DNA of 64,000 bases from Apteryx mantelli (GCF_036417845.1 NC_089980.1:56852501-56916500), one strand, 5' to 3'. Counted from the stretch's first letter, positions 23,366 through 37,903 are shown. Notes: generated from the sequence alone by a model not told the origin. A program made the numbers and translations.

Positions 23366-26300
23366 TTTAGCTGGATTTAGAGAGAGCTGCCAGGACAGTA
23401 GTACCAGCAGAGCTCCTCAAAGCAAACCCTTCCAGGGAAAAGGTGGTTTATATTGACACAACTGTGTTTTCGCCAGCCTAGTTTAAAACAGTTTTCTGAA
23501 CAGAATGAAATTCAAAGCACTCCCTTGCTGGATAACCTTGTCAGACTAGTGTCCTCTGCTAGTTGGGGAGGGAAGGAGCAAACAGAGTTCATACGCCTAG
23601 AAACATAGCTGTACAGGAAAACTTCTGTAGCATAAACTTAGCTTCAATTCATCAATGTATGAAAAGATATTTCCCGGATGTCTTGAGGTCCTTGGACTGA
23701 AGATGTGTAACAAGAGCAAAGCATTGTTAGTGGATAATGCAGTACTGACTTCAAACCCACCTCTCTCACTGCTTTACGGTTCTCCACACCTTTGAAAAAG
23801 AGTATCAAAGCAGGAGAGACGAGTAAACAAAATGCAGACCCCCCCCAACAGTTAAGGAGAGGGGGTTTCACAGAGGAGTAATCTAGGAGCTTTGAACACC
23901 AGAATCTGTTAAGTATAAACGCAAATCATTAAAATGCACTAGAGCTTTCCCACTAAAGTGAAGGCATTGGGAGCAGGAGATTAATAGGTCGCCATCTGTG
24001 CGAGTGTGATAAGCCAAGCAAGGCCTCAGACGCTTTCAGTAGAGAGTGGATTGAGACCCCGGCAGGGACACTTGGCCAAGCAGCGCAGAAGCCACACAGG
24101 GAAAACTGCGCTAGGCACCCTGGGCAAACACTCCCTATCACTGGCTTGCGTCAGCAGAAATGGCATTGTAAAAGAGGCAGCAAAGTATTTGCCTGAGAGG
24201 AGGAAGAAAAAGTCCAAAAGATTTTTTGTCTGTACGTGTGCATTTTAAAATGCTGCTGTTGTCCTTGGAAACTTATCACTGAAAATGAATGGGCAAAATC
24301 ACGCAACAAGTTCTTCGCAAAGGTTGTTTGTTTGCTTGCTTCACTCAAATTTACGCTGCTGCGCTGGCAGGAGTGCTGCCTGCCAATACTATTACCTTCC
24401 AGAGGCAGCCAGCAAAGTACAACCTATTAAAACAGCGCAAAACACAGCTGTGATAATTACCCCATCTAGTCTGATTTGGTACAAAATAGGACTCAGGGGA
24501 GAGGCAGAAGGCAGAAATCTGGGGCTTTCTGCAAAGTGATGTTCTCTATAGTCGTCTCTCGATTTCCCAGAACTGCTGCTCCTTTGGAAAGCAGTCTGTC
24601 CCAGTTACCTCCCTCAGCTTTTGCTTTGCTCTCTGGTTTTATTGTCTTCATTAAGGCTAATTAACAGAACAGTGGATGAGGCCCAGATTTCTAGGATGGA
24701 CTTTTTTTTGTTGTTGGTAGTTTTCATTGTGCTGGGAGTTTTTTTTTTTAACCTCTACTCTGTTTTGATAATGGAAGAAAAACATCTTTCCTACCAGAGG
24801 CAGTGCAGAGAAGACTCAGCAAGGATAATAATAATTAGAGAAAGGCCATAAGCAGGTTCCACCTCCCTGGTGGGGTCCAGTCTTGCAGCTCCAACCTGTG
24901 CGAGTAATGGGCCCTCACTGTGCCTCAGCCAGGAGCGCCCTGGAGCGAGCAGAAGTGCAAATATTCCCAGCACGCAGGAGGTGGGCAGATGTCAGCAGGA
25001 GGTGAGAGGGGAAGAACAAAAGGCTGGGATAAATACTGCCGAAGGCTCACAGCCCGGATCCGGCCCGCTGACCCCCCCCACCACCACCACCCCGGTCCTG
25101 CAGGGCCTCGGGGCAGCTGCTGACCTGGGCAAGGCTCATCACTGCACTGTGCCCAGGCGTGGGCTCAGCCCCATCCCACCCATCGAGGCTGCCAGCGCTG
25201 GCGAGGCACTGCAGCTCCCCGCAACCCCATCGTCCGCAGCAAACCCACACGGGGGGGCGGGCAAGCCTCTGGAGGACTTTTAAAAATGGGCCTGGCAGCT
25301 TGCCGTGGAAAACCTACAGGAATTCTGTAAGAAAGGTCCAGTCGTGACTTTTCAGATATCAAAATACCAGTACTGCTTATCAAAATTACAAAATGCAATT
25401 GTAGATTAAACAGTGCATTTTTGCCTGAAACTCTTGGATAAAGCCTCAGTTTAAAAGCACAGATTCTCCACGTTCGCTGTCACTGACATTGTGGTGATGA
25501 GCATGATACAAGAGCAGAGGCAGATGAACCTGTGGCTGAAAGCCTGATCATCAGCCAGTTAAGGCATACATAGAGAAAATGAACAGAGAAAAACCATGAT
25601 GCTGAACTGCTTTTTGTTTTTGCAGCCCTGAAACTTATAGCAATACAGCTGTAAAGTGCTGAGTACCCTCTGCTCTTCCTGATTCCAGCAATTTTCTGTG
25701 CACGAATTATATGTATGCATTTAAAATGTAGATTCAAGAGTCTCTGGTAAGGCAACAGCATACAACGTGGAGGACCCAGGTTTCCGTGTAAGCCCGTGCG
25801 AGTCGCTAAGGTCAAGCAAAGTGCAAGCCTGACCCTGTCCCTAAGATCAGACTTGCCCACCCCAGGGTCCATTTTCTGATCCCAGGACCCACCGTTGTGC
25901 CCGCATCCCCACAGCTACTTTCTCTTGAACCCCCAGAAGAGGAGAGCTGCACCCAGACAGCCTGCTGGGAATGGCCCGCACCAGATCCCAACATGCCTGG
26001 GCACTGGCTGCGAGAATATCAGTTGGTCTGGAACAAAATCGTGCAAGGATGACACTAAGCATTAGTATGGGCAAGGGCCTGGGCTTGTGCCCTGCCTCTG
26101 TTTTGTTTATTCATATACTACTACTAGCCTATATTAGTATAGACAGGGAGCCTGTGATTAAGGTCCATAAAGTACCTGTGAGGAAAAAGGCCAAAGCATT
26201 TCATCTGCTTTTATAAGGTGCTCTGGCATCTGGGATTCAATGTCTTTTGTCTCTGGTCAGTCCGGAGCAGGGTTTTGTTGATGCAGACAGCAGAGTATTG

Positions 26301-26534
26301 TGAAACCCGAGGGGAGGCCATGAAATAGCTTCTCCCCTGCATCCAGCCGCAATGTCCTCCCCGGTCCCCCTCCATGGTGCTGCCACGGCCATGCTGCGCG
26401 CAGCACTCCGTGATGGGTGGGCAGCTGGGGTGCCCTCACAGCTGTGCTTTTCTCATGACCAGTATTGTCTCGCTGTTGCCCCCGGGCTGCCTGGCCCACC
26501 TGCTGCATCTGCCTGCTGGTTGCCACGTTACCCA

Positions 26535-26645
26535 CTTTTCAGAGCACAACTAGTTTTTGTACAGTGCCTAGCACAGTGAGTCCTGGCTGTTGTGCATCAC
26601 TGCCATCCGAGCAGATGTGGCTGCTAATAAGAATAATAATATGAC
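26535..26645 (+). mobile_element. Ancient interspersed repeat-like 3' tail
   Basis: TTGTACAGTGCCTAGCACAGTGAGTCCTGG...CTAATAAGAATAATAATA follows the pattern 'tgtacagcgcctagcacaatggggtcctgg ... aataataataa', which I recall as a widespread old repeat end in amniotes. I cannot name the family with confidence. Confidence 0.35.
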
Positions 26646-27465
26646 CTGGCTTAAGACAGGAATATTATTCCTGCCTCATAGGAATATAATGATCCTGGTG
26701 GCCAACTTACCAAAGGGAACAAAGAAATGATTATAGATTCAGGGGAAAAAAAAGGAAGAGAAAACTAAAATAAAACAAAGAACCATTGACGAGAGGCAAA
26801 AGTTAGTTAGGTCTTAAGTGTCGTTCCCCATCTGATAAAACAAAAATGTCCAGAGCAACAATTAAGAAAAAAACCTGAAGGATGAAATATCACTTTTCAG
26901 CCCAAGGTACTGACTATACAGAGAGCTCTTTTTTTGTGCTTTAGGTTATCTTAGTTCTCAGTTAATGCAGAGCTGGTTGCGTGCTTAAATGTGTGTGATG
27001 CAGTCATCGCAGCTTTAGGAGATGGCTTTTGCTTAGCACATGCCTCAGGAAGATGGAGGGGAAGCAAAATAACAAAGCAAGTGCAGAGGAAATGGGAACG
27101 TACCTGTGAAATACAGCTAGGAATGAGATCTTGAAAAGGACTCAGAACTAGAGGCACTCCATGGTTAAAGATGTGAAGACAGCACTAGATAAAACCAATG
27201 AAACAGGAAAGGAAAGCCATGGAGCATGCCGTTCTGGGGCTGCTCCGGGTGCCTGGTTGTGGCTGACCCATGGGCCGCCAGTGCGGAGCAAAAGGGTGGA
27301 TGGCCTCCACGAAAGGGCCCACACTTGTGTCTCGCCCCATTGTGGGGATGGGGTCCATCTGGTCCAGAGCAGAGAGAACCAGGGGCATCACCACAACAGC
27401 CTTTACATGGGTAAAAGCCACATCAGAGAGAAAGGGAAGGATCTGTTCTCCGCAGCACGTGGAGG

Positions 27466-27605
27466 GGAATAGGACAAGAAACAATGAGCTTATCTTGCAG
27501 CAAGCAAAGTTCAGGATAGATATCAGGCAAAGCTTTCTAATGGCGGGGACAGTTACACATGGCAATCACCTACTGGCCTGCAGAGTCACCATGAGGATGA
27601 GATGC
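27466..27605 (+). mobile_element. Old CR1-type LINE 3' fragment
   Basis: The stretch GGACAAGAAACAATGAGCTT...TTGCAGCAAGCAAAGTTCAG...AGGCAAAGCTTTCTAATGG follows the conserved CR1 3' order (tgggacaagaagcaatgggctt, tgcagcaagggaggttcagg, aggaaaaacttcctaa). It is diverged and short. Confidence 0.6.
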
Positions 27606-30600
27606 ACTGGGCTGTCGGGAACGGCTAGGTACAACTGATCTTTTTGCAGGGCAGCAGGGATATGTTAGTGTTTCCTGACAGCTTCTCCTCCAACTTTACT
27701 TTTGGAAAGCAATCCAAGGACTGTCAAGTACAGGGGCACCATGGTGATTTTCCCTGATGGAACAAAAGAGAAATTAGGCAAAGTCTAGAATACATTTCAG
27801 TACTCTTGCTCCCTCGCCATGGTATTTGTTTGCATGTATGGAAACAGCTGCACCTGCTTGGTTTGCTTTTTCTCCACCCACTTCACTGGCCATCTTCTGT
27901 CACCCTGTGGATCACCAGTGTGTTTGTGAAGCACAGCTTGAAAGCTGCAGGACTAGACATCCTCCCGAGCCCACTCCTGGCTCTCTCCACTGTGAGCACG
28001 AGCTCAGCTGACCGGTTCGTGGCCCTGACTGCAGCCCGGGCAGTATTGCTGTGGTCCGGTGCAGCGCACCATGATATTTGCCTCCAAACAGACTTCTGCA
28101 CTCCTCAGACTGCCACCCTGTTTCCAAGAGATCAGCTGTAAGATATAATTGAGAGCCTTCAGATGGACAGCTAGATCCTTTTAAATGCCGTCTGTTCTGG
28201 ATTTCAGATTACACTTTATCAGAAAGATCACAGGAACAGTGAATAACACTTGCCTAACCCAATTTAGTGTTTGGAGGTAGTGGTTGTTTTTACCTGAATT
28301 ATGCCATGGAGTTCCCTGCATGTTCTCACTTTAAGAATCTCTATTTGGTTTGCAGTGACTCTTTTTCCTTAGCTGCTACATTTACAGACTCAACTTGTGC
28401 CCTCAAAATCAGTCTGAATTCCTTCTACTTTTCTCAGCAGCTACTAGTGTTATAGATTATCCAGTCAAAACTTAGCTAACAATTTTGTTACCATGGTATG
28501 AAGCAGAACAGAGAAGCCCTGTCTTTACTTTTGCTGTATTAGCTTTTGTAGTTCAAATAATAATTAAAATTTCTTTTGTCAGTAAACTGAGCAAACATGG
28601 ATTGAAGATGAACAAATAAAAATATGGGTTAGGGGGGAGCTGATAGACTAATGACATGATTCTGCAAACCCTGTTTTTCTTGCTTCACTGTTAACCCAAG
28701 CATAAATGTTCTTCTGCTGAAGGCTTGCCTCCTCTGACTGGAGCTCCGCTTTAAAAGAACTACTGCTTCTGCACAGCTTGTCCTTCAAAAGCTAAACGAC
28801 AATAATAAATTGTCCTACTTAAACAAGAGACCTATTTCGCCTTTTCACTACACTCGTAAAAACAATAGCAGTGCTAAATACACCTAAAGATCAAAGTCCT
28901 TTTATGCAAAACAGATTCTGTGCACCGAATTGACAGGCTTCTTACAGATTTGTTGCTATCGTGCTATTGCCTTGACAAGTTAAATATCCCTCATCAGTCT
29001 CCGTGGAAGCTTATACAGAAGAGTAACCATCAACAATATTAGAACATTTCCTTGACTACAGTCACTGAACAGTTAATTTTTTCTTTTTTTTTTTAAGCTT
29101 TAATCATCCTTAACTTCATGTTTGGCTATTAACCCATCAACTGATCATTAACTATAGGTAATGAATGACTGATTTCCAAAGGATTGTTCCAAAGCGGGGT
29201 TGGTTTTCCATTTTTTCCTGAATGACTTTAATATCTCCCAGCAGCACACACACAACCTATTGAATCCCCCTTGAGAATCCGAGGCTAAACAGGGAGGTAT
29301 TTGCAGGTTATCTGCCTATAAACATATTGCTCAGAGCTGATAAACCCACTGAGGCTGTATTCTGCTTTCCAATTTAACTCAGGCCTTACTAAGTGGCAGG
29401 AGTAACCTTCCTGAATTGTTGTGGGTCACAGCGTGAGGTCTTTAACCAACGTTCCCACTTAAGTCATCAGGAGCTTAGCTGCCCTGAAACCTGAATCAGG
29501 ATTTTGCTCATGTTTACCTGAGTGCTTGTCCTTTTTATTTCAGCATAACTGATTATGGATAAACGTAATGTTGCTTTAGAAATGATCAAATGCCGAATGG
29601 ACTTCTTCCCCACAGCCCCCAGCTTTAAAATGCCGACAGCTGGAATTTTCTAGTGGCAACTTGCTTAGCCTGGTTAGAGACATCTGCTAATAAATGAAAG
29701 GAGGAAAAAAAATTTTCATAAATAAACTCTTCTGACTCACAGTCCTTATACTAAGCCACAAGACCAAGACTAGCTTTCCCTTCTGACTTAAGATACATAA
29801 GACTGAAGAAGCTGACTCTGACTCACCACAGGAGGGCTGGGCTTGGACTGTATCTACAGCCTTTCTTCCTGACACAATATGGCCAGAAGATGAGAGAAAG
29901 CCTCTACTACACTGCCCCTGATCTCTCTTTGGGAATCACTGAGGGTTTGATGGCTCCTATTGGTATTAAGCTCATATTTGTAAGTAGCAGTCTTAACACC
30001 CCTACACAGATAGGCACAAATGTAAGAAAATATTTATTTATTTCCACAACTGATGCATCTTTTAACTTTATTTGTAAGTTCTTACCTCTGTCAGACCAGT
30101 ATGGTATGGCTTTGGAATTAAAAACTTCTTACTGCACCTTTCAAGCTAAGTATTTCCACCTTGTTCTGCTTAGCAGTTTTCAGTGAAATAATTTTCACTG
30201 AACAATATGAATTCCTTAAACTATTGGTGTGTGTGTGTATCTTTGTGGGAGCCACAGGAGAAAACATCCCAAATAAATTTCTCTCAAAAAAAAAAAAAGA
30301 GAAAAAAGCTTAAGATTGTCAAGGCATTACATTTTTTACATTGTTGACATTTAGAATAGTGTTTTCTTTATTCAAGTGACTTCTACAAGTTATATAATTT
30401 TCAAGTGGACAAAAAATCAGCTTGAAATTATTGAAATGAAATGTTTCAGTTGACTCAAATGGCATTTTTGTTGTTTGCCTGCAAATATTTCCCACAGTTT
30501 GATTTTTCTGTCTCATTCTGAAGGATTTTTTTCCATCTTGGTATCTTCCCACCATAGAAAATAGTAACGGGACATGCTGTGCCTGAGTAAGGAGTAGGAT

Positions 30601-31329
30601 GAAGTTCCTACAAGGACAGCCCACATGTGCACTTGAAATATGGCCACGGAGGAGCAGCAAGGCCCTGCCACGGCTTCAGGCATGCAGCAGGGCTGTGCTG
30701 CCAGGCAGGCAGCAGGGGAGCGCTCCAGTCGAGCAAGCAGGCCACCGGGCATCCCGCAAAGAGCTGCCAGCCTGAGGCTCTGCAGCGCAAGAAACTGGGC
30801 AGGAATCATCTGAAATGGGGAAGAACCATTCTTGTTCATACATTTACTGAATTTTCCAGTTGCAGAAATGCAATCAGGTCATTTCATAGTCAGCAGGAAG
30901 AATGTCCGAGTATATCAAAAACACCAAGTTCCCAGTATTTGTTTCTAGTGCTAAAATCTTGCAGAAAAACCTATTAACGTGCATGGGGAGAGACTGCTCT
31001 CAGTGGGGACAAAGTTCACAGTGAATTATCAGGTTGTAGCCAAGAAGACGCAGAGGTAGCTGCTGCTGCATTTACTCGCATTAAGAGTACCTGTCGCCAG
31101 CCCTGCGCCTTGGTGGGACCAGGACTGTAACAGTAGCTCTGGCTTCACCTTGCACCTGTGTAAAGCCATTTCCTTGGACTCTGCAAGCCCACACTAGAAA
31201 GTTTTCCAGCTCCCAGCAACAAAATAGCGCTTCTACCAGCACAGCTTATAACAGGGCCTCAGGCAAAAAGCCCTGGTATAAACTAAAGACACTTCCACGG
31301 TCACAGAGCCGCCAGTGCCCCTGAGGGCA

Positions 31330-31760
31330 GGAACCCCAGTGAAACCCAGGCGCCCGAGCAGCAGCACCGCGCTGGCTGTGCTTGCTGCATGCCCTCGGCT
31401 GGGATGCCGAGAGGCTGGCGCGGCCAGGCCGCAGAGGCATTGGGCTGCGGGACCTGGGCTGTGGGGCTGCCGAGCATGGGGCTGCTGAGGTGCCGGGATG
31501 CTGCGCTGCAGGCAGGGCTGGGGGCTGCAGGGCTGGGGGGCTGCATGCGGTGCTGCAGGGCCGGAGGTGCTGCACGGGGGATGCGGGTTGCGGCAGCGGG
31601 TTGTGGTGGTGGCGGTCGCCCCCTGCTGCCGCTGCAGCGGTGGCGGCAGCGAAGCCGGCGGGGCCGCGCTGAGAGCGAAGCACGGAGAGAGCCCCCCGGC
31701 CCCAGCCGAAACATGTCCCAGGCAGCCGGGCCAGGCTGGGCCAGGCTCTGGCAACAAAGG
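31330..31760. other. Orphan GC-rich block with degenerate GCTGCAGGG-type repeats
   Basis: An isolated GC- and CpG-rich island in AT-rich surroundings. From about 31440 to 31570 short related units (GGGCTGC, GGGGCTGCAG, GCTGCAGGGCTGGGGG) recur in imperfect tandem. All strands have long open frames (up to 186 aa), but they are Ala/Gly/Arg/Pro-rich composition artefacts. It could be a CpG-island promoter of an unannotated transcript or a degenerate minisatellite. Confidence 0.5.
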
Positions 31761-33299
31761 AGCCTGCGCTTCCCAGGCAAGATGCCCTGTTGTGCCATCA
31801 GGTTACTAATTTATACCATTAGTCACAGCTTGGAGATCACAATATCAGGTTCAGGGGCTATTTGCCCCTGTCGCTCTCAGGGAACCAAGCCTTGGCATCG
31901 TCCTTGTTTTCAGCTCACTGCAGCCATGTGTGTATATCTGAGCTGCTAGCAGGAACAGCACCCAAAATCCCCAGCATCCCTCTTTTCCAATCTGCAGAGC
32001 ATCCGCATTAAGCAGCACAACAAACTTATGCGTCCATACAGTATGATGGATCTAACTTGCCATCCCCTAGGGACCACCAAGGTCCTGCATACTTCCTACT
32101 ACACATGGTGGGGCTACTTTTTATCCTGTTGTCGCTATCAGAAATACTGTCATGGTATATGTACCAATAGACTGTGCTGCACTCACCTCTTAATCTCCTT
32201 TCAGATGAACTAAAAAATTACTCACATGGTTAATTACTTCTGATCAAATTTAGGCAGTACTAACCTCTAGTACACTGCATGCAGCACAGTGAGTTTCCTG
32301 GAGCTGTTCTGTACCACGCGGTGCAGTGTTAGCAGCACAGCCAGGACTCAGGGGGTGAGATCAAGTACAGCATGTTTCTCAGACTTTACATCACCTATGG
32401 ACCATTTCTGGAGTCTTTTCAAGCAGACAAAAACTGATGCTTGAGCTGCTCATGAACAGCAGGAGCAAGAGACAGCAGGTCACATCCCAGGGCAGGGTGG
32501 ACATGCAGAAGTTGTCCCGTCAGTCCTCCCTTCCCTGACAGACTGTTCAGGCATCAGACTAAGGGAAAAACATTTTGTTGCATAGATCGTTAGCTTTTAC
32601 CCTGTTTTAATTTGCAGACCCCAATAAGAAGCATTTTCCAGCAGTGGTGCAGACCTTCTGGCATGAATTTAAGCTAATGGACAAGAGGGTTGATTTTCTT
32701 AGCTCCCTTTCCCCTACAGATAACCCACAGATCCCCTCAGGGCCTGCAGACAATAGCTTGCAAACTGTTGGCATTGACAGATGAATTTCCTCCCCCCCTC
32801 CCCACAGCCTGGAAAAGTTTGCTTCTCTGTTACTTAAACAGCTTAAATATTCCAAACCCAAACAATGATGGAGCTATTGACAGAAATATGGCCTGGTTTA
32901 GGATTTGTGCCTCCTGATCCCTTCCATTCTCCCTAACGACTCCCAGAAATGGGATCTTGTCATAGGCAGAAGCAAACACGGACAACTGCAGCACCAGCAG
33001 GAATATACATATACAGAAGCAGGGACACATCTAGTGCTGTAGATTCCTGGAGGCAAGGTTGGTTTACAATTCCCATATCCATGTGTCAAGGCACTAGTAT
33101 ACACTGCAGTATAGATGTGTTCAAACCCTTCATGGCAAAACACTGGAACTGCTTTAAGGATAGGAAAGGATCTGGTTAGCAAGCAAGCTTTGTGTGTTTG
33201 GGCCTGGCTCTGTTAAAAACCTTCTTGTTTCCTCCAGAATATAGGAAGTAATGGAACTGCCTGCAGTAAAACACCCGATAAGCCTCTCCTCCTCTACAG

Positions 33300-33600
33300 A
33301 GAGAATAAATGCAAGTCATTTTCCAATTAGCTTTTGCTCTGAGCAATTATGCTGATCAAATAATTGAATAAGTGACAGGAATGTGAATCTGGAGACAGCT
33401 AATTTCATTCATGTGCCAGTTTATAGCTTGATTTGCATGAGCACATAAGCCAGGCTAATGTGTTATTTATAACTTTGTAAATAGAATTATAATAGTCAAA
33501 CATGAAGAGTTGTATGTCCAGTGTGCAGAGAGGAAGGCTTCTGCTAATAAATTGTAATACTAGCAGCATAATGAGCGAGTTCATAGTTTATAGGCCAGCA
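33300..33600. promoter_or_regulatory. Candidate conserved non-coding element (enhancer-like)
   Basis: An AT-rich, ORF-free stretch dense in TAAT/ATTA homeodomain-type cores, with an octamer-like ATTTGCAT (about 33431-33438). Such composition is typical of vertebrate developmental enhancers. I cannot test conservation here. Confidence 0.25.
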
Positions 33601-36600
33601 TGTAGGACAGGAAGGATGTGTGACTTGTGTCTGAAAAAGTGAACAAGGTTGACGTCACTGTTAGTAAGGGTGGAAACGTCCCTGACCTGAATGTGCAGTG
33701 GAGGGGCTGTGCAGCCAAAGTGCTACTTCCATGTTTTATAAGACACTGTGTGTATGTGCTCCTCCAGGGACTGTCAATGTGGGGCTGCATCTCCCTTGAC
33801 TGGCCCTGCCCGGGCACACATATACGTTTCTGGAAGTGAAGCTGAGCATCATTCGTGAGGGAGAACCAGAACTTGCATCCTTTGCAGTGAGGTGTGTGCA
33901 AAAGATACAAACGAGATATTTCTTACATCAGGCATGTTGTGAACAAGCACCAGGGTGCTCTGGAAAATCTCGGTCCAGCATGCTTGACCTCTGAAGCACT
34001 GGAATAATCTTCACAAACCTAGGCCTGCCTTCCATCAGAAGCATGGATGGTGCTTGGGAGTTTTCTTCAGAAATAAAAAAAAGAGCAAAGCAGGAAAACA
34101 AAGTGTTTGTTTTTCTTCTTAAAGCTACCTTTAGATTGTCTTAACTGATTGTAACTTTTATCTGAAATCCCTGTAGCAATCTGGCCTACCATCCAACAGG
34201 AACTAATTAGCAGAGATACACAGTAATAAAAATAGTGCACAGGCATGAGCCATTGCCTCACAGGGAGTATTACCTGGATGAGAGCTACACTGACTGCAAG
34301 GAGGAAATTTGTGCAATTAATTGCTTCCTGGTTAAAGGCATTTGCCGTCTGGCCCTTAAATCTTCAAGACCTAAAAACACACACTGAGGTAAATCTGGAA
34401 TTACCCCATGCTAGTCAAAAGCATTGCCCCAGACAGCAGAATTTGGTGCTGTAATTTTGGTTATGAATCAACACTTTCCTGTGTAAGCATATTGTACCAT
34501 AAGCTGAGTCTGTAGAAGGTGCTCCAGTTTTCAAAACCAACAGCCCACAACAGACCACAAAAGGTCTTGTGAGGGTTTTATTAAAAGTTTCTAAACCAGT
34601 TTGGTTAAATCAATATCATTGTCCTGTGAGGACAAGATTTTACGGGAATTAATTTCACAGACTGTGAAGCAGCAGAGCTAGAAAACCCCCAGGATGCTAC
34701 AGGCTGGAAGACTATTTAAATGGTAATAAACTTTAGCGGGAAAACAAAAAATGGTCACTGATTACAGACTCACCAGGAGAGGGGCTGCTCTGCATGAAGA
34801 TGCCAGGCAACACAGAGGCCTTCTGCCTACTCACAGAAATCACTTGTGTCCAAGCAAACAAGATGGGTCCTAACCCCCATGAGGAGGGGGAAACCTGTCT
34901 CAGGCAAGGTGGGAGGAGTGAATACTGGGGACGAGCCTTGGGAGATGGAAGTGTGGGGGGAAGGTTGTGACTGCTGCCCCGGGGGCCTGCCTTCATTGGT
35001 GTCCTATTCAAGTGAAACCACATCCTAAAACAGCCAGCTGATTCACCATCACTGTGCACCTTTCCTTAAGCTGTCTTAATTTTCAGGAGGGCATCTCCTC
35101 CACCCCATGTGTGGTGTCACATGCTACACTCAGTCAGGTGAAACAACTTGATTTTAGCACACCAAACTCTACTGTTGCTGCCTCCTGGGAAGTTGCAACG
35201 CTGGTGATTTATGGACCATACTGTCCCCTCCGAAGAGGAAGCCTAGAAGGAAGGCATTTTTGGTACTACAGTTTGTCACACTAAAATAGAGGTGTGACAG
35301 ACATGCATGCATGGTTTGCTCACGTGCTACTGTTGCTCTAGTATTGCCCCTCTATCACTTCTTTCCAGTTGGTTTTGCTAAAGTCAACAGAAGTTGACTG
35401 ATGTTCCAAACAAGAGAAGCATTTCAGTATCTAATTAACTCTGAGCACATGTCATGTACTGTCAAATTCAGGGAGACATGTTATGCTCTTAAAATTAAGC
35501 ATGAGCTTAAGCACCTTGCTGCATGGAGGTCTGAAGGAAAACGATTACAAATCTTTCTTTGAAAACCCTCCAGCTCCACTCCTCTCCACATACATTGTCA
35601 TTAGTGAGTGAAGATGGGGAGGTATATGGCCTTAATTATGCAAGACAGACACAAACATTGTAATTCAACATGTAATTTGGCCTCTTCTGCAATGCCAGTT
35701 TGGTGCCTCTGCTGGAGAACTTACATTGTGGAGTGGGAAAATAAACAATCCTGCCGACTGTTAGGGCAAAAAAGCAGAACAGGAGCTGCTTATCAGAGAC
35801 CCGCATTCTGAGAGGAAAACGTCACTGAATCCTGAGGAAGGAAGGATTCTCTGGAGAGTTTCAAGTACTCTTCTGACAACCTCATCCTGCAGGGGCTGGG
35901 CAGGGAGCTGGGCTCCTTCCTATTGTTAAAACTGAGTCCAGACAACTGGAAATGAATGTAACAGGAGGAGCCCCCAGACTGAAGGGGTGCTCTAAGGCAG
36001 TAATAAAAAAAACCTCAGTCCAAACAGTTAAAACTGATTGGCACATACAGTTGTCTATCAATTGTGATTTTAGAAACAGTAGGAATGACTCAAAGCCCAG
36101 AGAACTGAAGTTCACAAATGTTAGAAGCAAGGTTTTTCCTTGGCCCACAGTCAGGCTGGCAGCTGTCTGTGAAGTTCAGATATCAGCTTTGCCCAGGTTT
36201 GCAAGTGTTTAAGTATGCATGCCTCATGTCATGAAGGGTCCAGTTTACTCTCTTTCAGCTTCAAGAGAATTTTGACTTTGGCTCAACTTGGAACAGATTC
36301 AGCTTTCTGGAAGGACAGAGAAAGAATTATGTTTGTTCTGGGTGCAGCTAGCCAAGACCCGAACAGCTACGTGATTTTCTTTTTAACAATTTGAAATCAT
36401 CGTTAATCCAAGCATCTCCAAGGACCTCCCAAACTGTGGTGAAGTTAATTCTACCTGTTTTGCTCCTTGGCCTGCTTTCCTAATGCAGTGTATTCAATAA
36501 TAACGTGCAACATGTTAGCACATCTGAACCAGCTGCCCAACAGCTGCAGGGCCAAATTATATTTTGGGTAATCTAGGACCGTGCCTCTGAGTCCAGTTCC

Positions 36601-37326
36601 TGCCACTGAATGAACAGATTAATATCTCGACTTTCATGTGTGCTTCCAGCTCTTGTACTGGTCTATGAGAACAAACTGGACATAATTGTATCTCCTTGCG
36701 TGTACAGTTGATGCCTGTTTTGCCTGCACTGAGGTAACACTCACCAATGTAGAACTCTTGTGGGACCTCCACTGGTAATGATGTGCCATCACAGCTCTCA
36801 TCAAGTAGTTTTGGGAGAAGATTCTCTGCATCCTCCCGTATTATCTTCTGCTTGGGTGAGAAGCAGGGGGAGATGGGATAAATAACACGGAGTCACAGAA
36901 AGTGATCTAAAATTGCCTTAAAGGTGTCCTTATCAGTCACATTAACCACTGGGAAGGGGAATGCTGTTTAGTGGCCCAACAGGCCACGCTTTCTGCTACT
37001 TTCTCTCTGCTGTGTCAAACTCAGCGTATTTGTAGCAGAGAATTTAGTCCAGACTGCAATCCTGTAGTTGAAAACTGTACTATAGGGCATGGGCATGTTA
37101 AAGTTGCACTACCAAAGTTCCCTAAATAGGTAATAATCCTCTCTGTGTCTGAGATGGCCCAAGCAAATTCTGACCTATTATTCTAGTTAAGGTCCTTTGT
37201 AATTACATATGGCATAAATCTATTTTCATAAAAACAATATACTACATATAATTGGAAAGTGTTGTTTGCCCAGTTTACAGTGTTTAACTATTCGCCATTT
37301 TTCAGAGTTTACAGGTGTGTATTTTT

Positions 37327-37327
37327 G

Positions 37328-37352
<25 letters not shown>
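37327..37352 (+). repeat. (TA)n microsatellite
   Basis: About 13 TA units, followed by an A run. Confidence 0.9.
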
Positions 37353-37358
<6 letters not shown>

Positions 37359-37903
37359 AATGCAAGTATCAATATATATCAGAACACTTGAACCTCTAGG
37401 GTGAGGCAAAAAGGATGTGTCTGCAGCTACATTAACAAAGCTCTTCCAGTTTTGGATAGGCCAGATTCTGGATTTGACTTTCATTAGGAAAAATATGCTG
37501 GGAGTTTGCAGAACTACTAATATTTTTAATTAAAAAACAACCCAGTTAAAACATAGGAGCTGTGCAGTAAAACGGATGTAAGGAGTTTGCATGTAGTTAT
37601 GAAGATTGATGGTGGGGACCTTCTGCATATTGTGTTAGAGTGCAAAGCTGCATTATGAGGGCAAGATTGGTTGACCTCTCATTTGGAGCTTCGGTCCAAT
37701 ATTGAAGTAAAGGGATAACAATAGGTGACACAAGGTTGACTATTAGCAGTCATTAAACTGAACAACTTCCATTTAGCTATAAAGAGGTAGCTATCATGTG
37801 AGAGCTGAAGCTTGGACAAGCAGCTTTTCATGTCTCTGTAGGGATTTGCGGTTCAGCAAAATGTTTCAGCAGCAGAACAAGTCAGGTGTTGGTACGTACC
37901 TTT

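Noticed and set aside
31233-31949. Overlapping open frames of up to 186 aa on both strands
   Set aside because: All lie in the GC-rich orphan island; amino-acid content (Ala, Gly, Arg, Pro) follows base composition and frames on opposite strands are equally open.
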